Assembly (NCBI GenBank): GCA_022818135.1
Contig: JAFMSR010000016.1
Span: 8,324,918-8,388,917 of the forward strand
Source: Saxidomus purpurata
Lineage: Eukaryota; Mollusca; Bivalvia; Venerida; Veneridae
Length of the DNA stretch: 64,000 bases
Direction: 5' to 3'
A program made the position numbers and the translations under genes. Positions 54,488 through 64,000 of the stretch are shown here, piece by piece; position 1 is the stretch's first letter, and every line of letters starts with the position of its first letter. The notes under the pieces are model-generated. The model was not told where the DNA came from. It searched no databases and was given only the letters and a program-made list of their open reading frames with translations.

Positions 54488-57400
54488 ATGCCTACTGAAA
54501 GTCTTAGATGTTTTGCTTGGTGTGTTAGTTTGAAAAACGCTTGCAATGAACGGGTAAGTAAATAGTTGTGCAATATTTATCATTATATCTAACAGCTTAT
54601 CTTCTCCGTCGTTGGAAATGATTCCGTTTTGTTAGATTTTCAATACGAAAACTCGCAATTATATATTTCATTAATATTCTGTTAATCTTAAAAAGTAGAT
54701 CTACATCAAACAGTTTCAGTTTTATAAGTTTAAACATATTTTATAGCTGAAAATTAATACAAGCAATTAACGACATAAAATCAGCAAAGGATCGGGCCCA
54801 AAGCTCTGTCAACATTAGTTAACGGCTCTTCGTTTAAGGATATTACTTTTAAGTCTGTCGTTTAATAATTATCATCCACGTTACATGTACAGCAACATAG
54901 TACATGTATATAAATACATAAAGATGGCGTATACTCTTTATGTTTATATATGTGTGGAAGATGCATGTGGTTGTGGTTAGATGAAAAAGTGGGTGTCGGT
55001 AGTGGCAGTAAATGATATGAAATGAAATAAAGGGGGAAGTCTGATTTGTTTTGAAAGGATCTAACTTAAATCTATTAGAAGTTTAAATTAATTTTTGCAT
55101 AGAAAGAGGTATCAAATCAGTTTCAAAATGATGCACGTTAATGTCCAATGGGAGAAATGTTCTGATTTTATAAAAAAAATGCGCCTGATTATATTCTCGA
55201 CAGGTGACCCACATTCACTTTGAGGATTACTTATTAGATAATGTCTAAACAAGTCATTATTCTGGTATCAAGTAATGTTTGGCAACGGTGGATCTTCAAT
55301 TTAAACTTAATAATACTCAAAGAATGTTTAATATCAATTTAAGACAATTCCATAATAGAGCAAATGATTGAATAAACGAGTTATTAAATAAATGAGTTCT
55401 TTTAGTCAATTCTGCATAGTTGTCACTATTTCTTAACGTATAGTTGCTAGTTTCATTTACAAGTGGTACAAGTGGAGGAAATATGTCAGTAAAATATGCA
55501 GGAAATATATTGTTTAGCTGTATATGATTAGTAAGTACATGTATTTCGAGCATAAACTCTTCCATTGACTTAAGAGATTCAAAAAGTTTCGTTTTTACAT
55601 TCTTAAATGAGAATATGTATCATTTTTGTCTGATGTCTACTGACCTAAGAGATTCAACTATTTAAGTACACGTATCTTATTATCCACAGTGGGCGCGGTT
55701 CCGAAACAGATTTCGTAGGAGGTTCTACGCTACAAGAGGCAGACCAGTTGACCAATCAACAATCCTGAATGAGACCGGTGCACCTGACATGATAGTATCT
55801 AAAGTGCCTTACATATCCAACAAAGTGGCACCCAGCAGCATGTCCCCAAAGACCAAAGTCAAAGGTTGATGATAAGTTTTTTACCACTTTAAGTGTACAA
55901 ATTAACTTACAGTGTAGATTCTTCTTAGATCTTGAAATATGCAGAAACATGTAGTTATTTCTGATATATGTGACTTGAAAGGTATTTAAAATTTCGAACC
56001 CGCAACATCTTAAAGGTACATATGTTATTCTTAATAATTTATGTCAAGAGCTCGTATGCAACTCTGCCTGTTTTTCCGTCGGAACATCAAGACCGTCGGC
56101 TATGTAGTGTGTGACGTCATGCGCGACGTCATAACATCACAGAAATTGGAAAATAATTTTTTTTTAGACAAATCGGTATTTTGATCGCACTTTTGAAAGT
56201 CCCTCGGCGCAATTTACACCAGTTACGTAATATTGCTAAATCTGTTAAGTCGTTAAAATTTCATTGTTGGTAGAGTACTGTTGGTGAAGCTTTAAAAGGC
56301 TTTTAGAAAAAAAATTGCTCTAAGTTTCTCGGCGTGCCACTTTCACACACGGGAATTTATAGAAAGCGGTTCATTAGCACGACCATTTTGTCGTCGAAAC
56401 ATGTAGCCTACATTTCATGTGTGTGTATTGTTACTGCAATAATATGTGTTCACATGTATTTTGCACTAGTGTATCCATGAGAATAAAATATCGACACCCT
56501 ATATGCGCGTCATTTTGGAAACATTTTCATTTTTTTATTTTCTCTTAGAATTCATTTTCTAAATTTCGGAAGCCGGTGGTTCAACGAAGAATTTAATTAA
56601 AATGTAGATAGGCTAGCGGATTCAATCGATATGTTAAGCAATAACATTGTGTTGTTCTTTCAACTCACCTGGGACAAAGTGATCAAAATCGCTGTGAGAA
56701 ATGCTCTCTGAACAATGTCAAATGTGAATAGGGCTCACTGAACAATTCTCACTGTGAGTTATACCCAATGAACAGTACTCATTTTGAGAAATGCTCACTG
56801 ATCAATGCTCATCGTGAGGAATGCTCACTAAATAATGCTTACTGTGAATAGTGCTCACTGAACAATAATCACTTTGAGAAGTGCTCACTGAACAATGCTC
56901 GCTGTGAGTAGTGCTCACTGAACAAAGCTCACTGTGAGTAGTGCTTACTGAACAATACTCACTGTGAGTAGTGCTCACTGAACAAAGCTCACTGTGAGTA
57001 GTGCTTACTGAACAATACTCACCGTGAGTAGTGCTCACTGAACAAAGCTCACTGTGAGTAGTGCTCACTGAACAATACTCACCGTGAGTAGTGCTCACTG
57101 AACAATACTCACCGTGAGTAGTGCTCACTGAACATTACTCATCGTGAGTAGTGCTCACTGAACAAAGCTCACTGTGAGTAGTGCTCACTGTGAGTAGTGC
57201 TGACTGAACAATACTCACCGTGAGTAGTTCTTATTGATCAAAGCTCATTGTGAGTAGTGCTCACTGAACAAAGCTCACCGTGAGTAGTTCTTATTGAACA
57301 AAGCTCACTGTGAGTAGTGCTCAATGAACAATGCTCACTGTGTTTACTGAACAATGCTCACCGTGTGAAGTTTTATAAAAGGGCCCAAGGTAAGACTGTT

Positions 57401-60216
57401 ATTAAAATAATTTCTCTCTGGCTTACTATGTCTTACGTATAAAATAGAAAAAAAAGCATTGCGATCATTTTAATATGAAGTATTTAAAGTTTCTAGAAAT
57501 ATACTTTGGAATGGTATGGTAAAAGTGTGACCGTGCGACCTTATACACGCATCACAAATGGACTCCCGCTTTCCAAAGAAAACGGGAAAAATCAAACTTT
57601 AATAACCTTGTATGCTTCCCCTGCGGGGACATGCAAACTGGTTAACAAGTTAAATTTTGCATATACCGTCGAACCTTTTATTACAGTATATATACCTAAT
57701 TAAAGTGACATTTCAAAGAGTAGTCAAGTTTCGAAATAAGTAAATATTGAGGCTTGACAATAAATGTAAATAAATTATTTAAGAAATTTGGCCATTTAAA
57801 TCTTTAAAATGTGAACAAAAAAACTTTCTCTTAGTTTTTAAAGCGTTTTCATTGTCCTTGATCGTATTCTATACGTATAAACTAGCAATTCTCACCTTAC
57901 ATTTCATTGTATACAATGGCAATATAAATGTATTTTTATCTCAATTATTCAAACAACATTGTGAAAAACGTGTCAATTGTATGAATGTATTTTTATAGAT
58001 AAAGTCGTAGAGACTGAACAAAACATTCTTATATGACTTTTATAAGGCGTATGTTACATATCAATTGAAGAGAAAGTGAATTATAAATAAGTTACCTAAC
58101 AACGATCCTAGATGGCTAGCCTGTGCTGCCGGCTTACACGTAGTCTCTTTCGGTTGGATTGGCTCATTGTTTTTAATTTGCTTCAACTATTCATTTTTCA
58201 CATACATGTAAAAAAATCAAAATACATTCAACGTCGGATAAAATTTTGAAATATCTTTTTTAAATCGCATGTTGTAAATAAAATATTTTATTGAAGTATT
58301 CGATATCTGCTATAAATATTATGCAAACTAATCATAGTCGTCGGAACTGGAATTATGAGATATAAATTAAGGAACAAAATGTTCAATATTGAAGTGTTTT
58401 CTGAAGTTGATGGTGTTCCATTAATCATTTTTATACCTATAGTTCTGGTCGCATAACTAAGTTATACATGAGGGGACATTACGCGGCAATCTAGATAGTT
58501 GCGTACACATGTTCAAACAGTGATTGACTACAAAAAATGTATTTGAAATCCTAACAGCGCGAATATGTCATAAAAGTAATGTCGCTTTACACCACTATAT
58601 GCATGCGTACTTTATTATCTTACGATAACATACAGACTAACTATAGTTATATGGCGACGGTACAAAATATGCCCAAATTCGACGTCTAAAATTATTTGCA
58701 TGTGTCTCTGTTCTAAATGTCGTTATACATAACTGATACTGTTTATGCTAAATATTATACTATGTTATGATTCAGAAAAAGATACCGATTTAACACATGT
58801 AAATTTTACTGAGATTTGAGAACAGGCGAAAATCGGCATTTAACGGACCGAGCCCTTTACAACCTTGATAGAATTGGTAATACTAAACATTATTCTACCT
58901 ACAGAAAGTCCAGTTGTTGACAGTGTGCTATCTATAGATGCCGACAAGGACTTTGACAAATTAGGTATTTTTTGTTCCAATTTTAATTTTAGCAATGGAA
59001 TAGTAAGCCCAACGTTTTTTTTCTTATCATTCCTATCACGTACTATTAAAGTGACTTCATTATTCTAACTAGAGATATTTACTTATAAAATGACAGATTT
59101 TCAACAAAAAACGAAATGATTTCGCTCGCTAAAATATATTGAAACTGGCATAAATTCGATGTTCCAACAAAATTAACTCACTGGTACAACGATGGCCTTG
59201 TTTCTAAAAGAAAATGTAGTTAATTTAACGAGATTTTATTTATTCAGTTGAGGACTATGTATCTGGTGCCATCACGACAGCAGCCGACACATTGATTTCC
59301 GGAAAGAATCAGCAGACGCTTGACAACACCACAGTCATCTCTGCAGACGACAATGCTTCCTTGACTTCGAGCATAATAAGCCGTAAGTTGAAAAAAAATG
59401 ATTTTCTCTTTTGCAGTAATATGCATTCCTGAAAATTAAAATACATTAAATTAATGACACAATTGCAACGGGTTCATTTTTCTATTTATTGGACTGGTTG
59501 AACCTTCCGAACACCCATGTTCCGTAACAATCCGAGATGCAAACAAAACTCTGTAAGTAGCAAACCAAATTTTCAAAAAGCTCAACGTTATTAACCCAAA
59601 TTTTATAAAGAGATCATTTATAATTATTATTACCGTTTTCTTATTTTGAACAAGTTATTCCGGGAGCCAAAAATGACTGTAAACTACATAGACATATCGA
59701 AACTACGTCATACACAATCAAGGCAGTGCCCCACATGTATGTAGTTTAACGAACTCTTAATCTGGAATTATTTATATTGTATTTTGATTTCTAAGTAACG
59801 TGACAAATTTATGATGATCTTGAATATTTCTTTACAGAAATAGCCGACATTGCTGTGACAGACAGTTTAACCAACATTGTTTTACACGGAGACAAAAACC
59901 AGTCTGCAGCAAATAAAGCCAGACCAAGAACTATCAACGAATTTATGGGTAAGCTAAAGAATGGCTGATTCTATGAGTATATCGTTCTATAGTAATTGTA
60001 TATTTACTGCAGGACTTTTACATCAAGATATAGCCTGTACAGTTTTCTTATACTTGTAACTTTTAAAATCTTTAAAAAAACACTTTAAACATGTTACTGA
60101 CTTAAAAATACATATCGGACAAAACTTTTAGATTCTATTTTTATCTGCCAACAGAACTGTTTGGAATGACTGAGGGAGAAACAAATGACGATGATCTTCC
60201 ATCGGTCAGTTGCTAA
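54488..60216 (+). CDS. Orphan six-exon gene, copy 2 (202 aa)
   Basis: Exons 54488-54553, 55690-55864, 58905-58964, 59248-59382, 59838-59948 and 60155-60216 (609 nt) with phases identical to copy 1. Exon 3 is 9 nt shorter: the DKL triplet that is tandemly duplicated in copy 1 occurs once here. The first six codons differ at four replacement sites (PTESL versus ASERP), while the rest of exon 1 is identical. Later differences include T to I in exon 3, A to G in exon 4, T to K in exon 5 and V to E in exon 6. All splice sites and the reading frame are intact, so both copies are probably functional. Function unknown. Confidence 0.78.
56690..57375. repeat. 30-bp minisatellite, about 22 units (intron 2, copy 2)
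   Basis: Same unit as at 49130-50095 but about ten units fewer and with more degenerate flanks; the copy number has changed since the duplication. Confidence 0.92.
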
Positions 60217-60634
60217 GGTAACTAAGTGTGTTTCTTATTTACAAAGTGATATGGTGGTTAAAGTCGTTAATCTGCCAAATTTCAAATATATTTTTAAAAC
60301 GTTTACCATGTATTGATATACGTGCATATAAATGTTTCACTATCAGCTCGAATACAAATAGCTAAAGGTGAAATAAATAGTAGTGGTTACCATGACTTTG
60401 GGCATGATGAATCTACATAAGGGCATGATAATTTGCTTCGTGCATGGGGCGCAGCTTAAAACTGTACTCTATCTGAAATAGATCATAGATTCATTAGAGT
60501 AGCATAAGAATTTGGCCATGATACAAATCAGATAGAGAAAGTGTTTGCTCCAATAATAAAGTTATTAGTCTCGCAAACAGTACTATTTCTATCACTTATT
60601 TGAATGTAATATCTTCATTTATTTTATATTTCAG

Positions 60635-60745
60635 AATCGGTGATGAAAAATGATTTTAAAAATGTGTACATGTATTTAAAAAGAATCGGGAGTTCTGAAA
60701 TTTGTTTATGATAATATTTCATAATAAAATTCATCGAAACTTCAT
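60635..60745 (+). other. 3' UTR exon and polyadenylation site, orphan gene copy 2
   Basis: Acceptor TATTTCAG at 60634; AATAAA at 60723-60728. Confidence 0.55.
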
Positions 60746-60866
60746 GAAGAATGTTTGTTTTATTACCGTTATGTGACTCTATTGTTGTGTTGATTGAAGA
60801 GATACATAGATATAGTGAATATTTAAAATATTATAGCTCTCCAAGACTGAAAATGTAAACTGGTAC

Positions 60867-61104
60867 CTTTTCCTCAAGTCCGAACATGTTTGGAATAGAC
60901 AAGCTCCATTGTACATGTATCCCAGTCACCCATGAATATCAACAGTACGCAGACTTTTTCACCACTTCACACACAAATACTCATGACTACGCATGTCAAA
61001 TAAGCATTCCATAATTTAAGTAAATAAATCAAAGAATGATATTATATTTGCATGTTCGTTTCCTTGTTGCAACTTAAAGAAAACTGTTCTATAAAACGTT
61101 ATTG

Positions 61105-61144
<40 letters not shown>

Positions 61145-62004
61145 TTTGATAATGGCTAACCATCATAACTGACTTTTATTGCCATGCGTGGGGGGTTAGA
61201 AAAAGTTAAAAGATTGCCAAATCTCCTAGGTTACTCAGTCCACCCAGAAGTTTTTTTGGCAATGTGATAAAAAAAGGTGCAAAAACCCTAGCTCAGCCTT
61301 AAAATACCTACAGTAGTGCATCTCTACAATTGTATGTATGTGTGGTGAAGAAAACAAGAATGTTAGTGCAGTTAAAAAGATAAAAGCTTTGTACTGTCTA
61401 CGGTATGTTTGGCAAAGAAGCCAGTGCTGCCCTGAATGCAACAGCAGTGTCAGCACTGACTACATATAGACCGGCAGAGAGTTCCATTCAACTATTGTAC
61501 GTGGGAAAACAGAGAACTTCATCACCGAACCGCAAAATAAACGCAACACATTTCTTTTTTGAATATGTCCGCCGTAATTATATTTTACTGACGCAAACGT
61601 ATTTGAATATTATTTATACATGTAAAATATTACTATGCCACTAAAATTTATTGAAATCATCGTACCGTGACACCTGACTGGCACATTAATACAAAAAGCA
61701 CATTTTGCACATGCGCGTTGAAATTAAGTTAATTATTAAAAAAAAATCGATAATTTCTTGACCAGTTACGATTTTACAATTAAAAAACACCCCAAAATAT
61801 ATTTAGCTGACATAAATTGTATTTTGCAATGCCACGACTTCCGGATAATTTGCGAAATCAGGCTGTCGGGATACACGAGATATACGAGATATTGACAATG
61901 TGTGAAAATTGAACTTGTGGGTAATGAACTTTGACATTATGAAATCCGGGTTATCTGTTGTTATATTTTAATGAAATTTACACAGTATGTAGGTAAGGTA
62001 CCAA
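60867..62004. other. Intergenic DNA
   Basis: No gene recognised. (ATC)n at 61107-61144. A 26-bp segment at 61523-61548 is exactly inverted at 62071-62096, inside the retrotransposon fragment. Confidence 0.55.
61107..61144. repeat. (ATC)n microsatellite
   Basis: About 12 uninterrupted ATC triplets. Confidence 0.95.
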
Positions 62005-62022
62005 TGAAATGAAATAAACTCG

Positions 62023-62502
62023 TTATTTATCATTTGAATTGTTTATTTTCAAATTATGTGTTTCCCCAACTGTTGCGTTTATTTTGCGGTTCGGTGTATA
62101 ATCTGAAGGTGTATGTTGGATTTGATAAGCTTGATGATGGAAATGTCTTGAATGTCTAGTGTAAGGAGTTATGTATTGCGACGGTGTTATATCAACTAGC
62201 CCATAATGGATCTTATAGAAAAGAGTGAGACGGCTGTTCTGTCTTCTTCTCTCTAGGGAGTCCCACTGTAGCAGGTTAAGGCTGTCTGTTGCTGTTTCAG
62301 GAGCATTGGAGTAGTTTTTGGTTACAAAACGTGCAGCTCTTCTTTGAACGTTGTTAAGTTTCTGAATATCATTCTCATGGTAAGGGTCCCAAACTGATGA
62401 ACTGTATTCTAGAGTTGACGATGGATTTGTATGCTGCTGCTTTGGTTTCTGGTTTTGCTGAGTGGAAGTTTCGGAATCCAAGGAATACTTGTCCTTGTTC
62501 AA
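62023..62502 (-). pseudogene. LINE reverse transcriptase C-terminal fragment (ORF of about 159 codons)
   Basis: Open frame with the motif set NNVQRRAARFV, LNLLQWDSLERRRQNSRLTL and FYKIHYGLV, the region after the palm domain in jockey/CR1-type ORF2 proteins. 5'-truncated; the first residues (about 35) are probably not part of the domain. Below it the minus strand runs into a TTTCATTTCA tail near 62004. Confidence 0.75.
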
Positions 62503-63164
62503 TCAATAGTCGCGGAGACAGCATCGTCGGAACCCACGGTTAATTCCTGCCGCTTCTCTCCGTCATATATTGGGTAATGAATAGCGTGGGTTACCGAGGA
62601 TGCGGAGACAGGTGCTTATTTCCAATGGGGTGTATAGAAATAAATAAATACAACAATGGAGTTGAAAACGGACAAATATTCAATGAAAAAATGGATATAA
62701 ATTTGGTTGAAAAGGGAAGTATATGAAAGTATGTTCTGTGATTAAACAATGTCACAGACAATGTATAAGGTCACATTTCTTGATTCTTTAGGTACACAAA
62801 ATTAATAAACATCTTCTGTTTGCTTTAAGTACTTGTTCAATAAGTACTTTTTTTACAGATATTTATATTACACAAAGTTATTACGTCAAATTTTTAAAAG
62901 GAAGGTCTCATCCACAAATTCAAGCTAACAAATTTGCTCTTATGGACGGACCTTTATAAAATTTGCTTCAAATCAAAATTAAGTCAACGGAAAATGAGCG
63001 GTGCCAAAATACTATCCTGTCGAACTCCGCATGTGACAATGTTAGATTTTAGAGTAAGCTTAGGTTTACCTGTATTAACAATTTCTGTACGTTGAGACTG
63101 GTATGAACTAATTAACCATGATAAAGACTTTGCACCCGTAAGTTCCAGTTTTCCTCACAAGATG

Positions 63165-63658
63165 TGATGTTGCTGTCACTGAGGACATTGAGAGGTAGTG
63201 CAGTGCCTAAGAACCATAAATCTACCCTGCCTATTTTTTATTATTCCCCTTTGTTACATTTTCTTGATTTTTTTGCTCGGAGCATAACTTCAAAAGTACT
63301 AAAGGGAATTACTTGAAACTTAATACAGTGATATAGTACAATGAGAGGAAGTGCAGTGCCCAAGAATCATAACTCTATCTTGCCTAAATTTTTAATAACT
63401 CCCCTTTGTTACATTTCTTTATTTTTCTTGTCTGGTGCATAACTCCAATTTAAGTACTGAAGGGAATTACTTGAAACGTAATACAATGATAGAGCATAAT
63501 AATGGGTATAACCCGCTAAATACTAATATTTATTAAATTAGAAACTATACCATATCCATTCCTCTCACCTCAAATTTCTTGGTCATAGAAAGAGCACTTG
63601 GCGGGGGGGATGGCCATGTCTAACATGGCTCTTGTTACTTTTGTATTTACATTTTGTA
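63165..63658 (+). repeat. Tandem-unit element inserted in the LINE (relative of 28908-30024)
   Basis: About three units with CATAACTTCAAAAGTACTAA, TTACTTGAAACTTAATACA and AGGAAGTGCAGTGCC, a diverged form of the 28.9 kb array. It ends GGCGGGGGGGATGGCCATGT, then CATGGCTCTTG followed by TTAC. The LINE frame resumes on either side, so the insertion post-dates the LINE. The 5' end appears truncated. Confidence 0.75.
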
Positions 63659-64000
63659 CTTTAATCATATCATGTTAATGCATAAGAAAACTATCAGTAG
63701 AATATAACCTTCTAAAACCTGACTGCTGTTCATTATCATTATACAACAAATTATCTGAGATTTTGAACAGTCAAGTTGATAATTTATAAACATTTTTTTT
63801 CTAAAAAAAAATGTGAAACAACACTTAAAATACTAATTGGTCTATAATTACCAACTTCTAGAGCACTATTCTTTTTTGTGAAGGGTTTAATCCTAGTCTG
63901 TCCTCATTGGTTTTCTCTTTATATCTAAATAATGTCTCACACTTCTCGTGAGTGTGAGTTTTTGGTCAGTGACTGAGAATAGGATGCAGTACGTTGAAGC

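Larger units (their letters stand above)
53855..60866. repeat. Segmental duplication, copy 2 (7.0 kb)
   Basis: Direct partner of 43818-53384. It lacks the three transposable-element insertions of copy 1 and carries a shorter 30-bp array. Confidence 0.93.
62004..63900 (-). mobile_element. Broken non-LTR retrotransposon (jockey/CR1-like RT fragments)
   Basis: Minus-strand fragments occur in the correct order for a LINE reverse transcriptase: EVGNYRP (about 63855-63835), QQSGFRRLYSTDS (about 63735-63697), LTGAKSLSWLISSYQSQRTE then GVRQDSILAPLIF (about 63140-62985), and the C-terminal thumb region LEYSSSVWDPYHENDIQKLN with RRAARFV, LLQWDSLERRR and LFYKIHYGLV (62502-62023). The catalytic FADD region is missing, there are stops and frameshifts, and a tandem-unit element (about 63165-63660) splits it. 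62505-62985 is not clearly LINE. Dead element; clade assignment is tentative. Confidence 0.75.

Overview
This window is eukaryotic genomic DNA with long AT-rich introns, GT-AG splice junctions and dense short repeats. It is most likely from a bivalve mollusc. The evidence is the repeat content: tRNA-headed SINEs, arrays of roughly 140-165 bp units with short hairpin ends, foldback MITEs, and a SINE with a GGCGACT-type core and a (GAAT) tail. This is a judgement from pattern recognition; no database was searched.

Layout. 1-361 is the end of a tandem-unit repeat element whose units carry nuclear-receptor-type motifs. About 738-4060 is a 3.3 kb 19-bp minisatellite. 4.1-9.4 kb is AT-rich intergenic DNA with two SINEs. 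9407-19924 (+) is a ten-exon gene for a secreted or membrane protein: signal peptide, two EGF-like domains, a ZP domain, a Thr/Pro-rich mucin-like repeat, a furin-type site, a transmembrane helix and a short tail. Its first intron holds a decayed PIF/Harbinger element. 20-31 kb is intergenic and full of mobile elements: another receptor-motif array, a 952 bp non-autonomous hAT-like element with a perfect 8 bp target duplication, and a MULE remnant with terminal repeats of about 165 bp that has itself been invaded by a tandem-unit element.

31214-41299 (+) is a C2H2 zinc-finger gene. One large exon encodes a 784-residue disordered, charged N-terminal region. It can splice in the same phase to either of two downstream two-exon cassettes, each encoding six zinc fingers and each opening with a 213 nt exon. 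Reading through the donor gives a third, finger-less ending. This suggests alternative DNA-binding modules on a common N-terminus.

43.8-60.9 kb is a direct segmental duplication. Each copy contains the same six-exon gene of unknown family (205 and 202 codons), with a cluster of CRE-like sites (TGACGTCA) just upstream of the ATG and a 30-bp minisatellite in intron 2. Comparing the copies shows three clean insertions in copy 1 (928, 308 and about 1,187 bp) whose empty sites survive in copy 2. 61-64 kb holds a broken non-LTR retrotransposon (minus strand) interrupted by another tandem-unit element.

The most promising points are the duplicated orphan gene pair with its CRE promoter, the parallel zinc-finger cassettes, and an apparent superfamily of tandem-unit elements sharing a subterminal hairpin, a GTCCGTC-like run and a CTCTTG(TT) end while carrying unrelated unit sequences. 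All gene models here come from reading frames, splice-site phase and domain patterns only.
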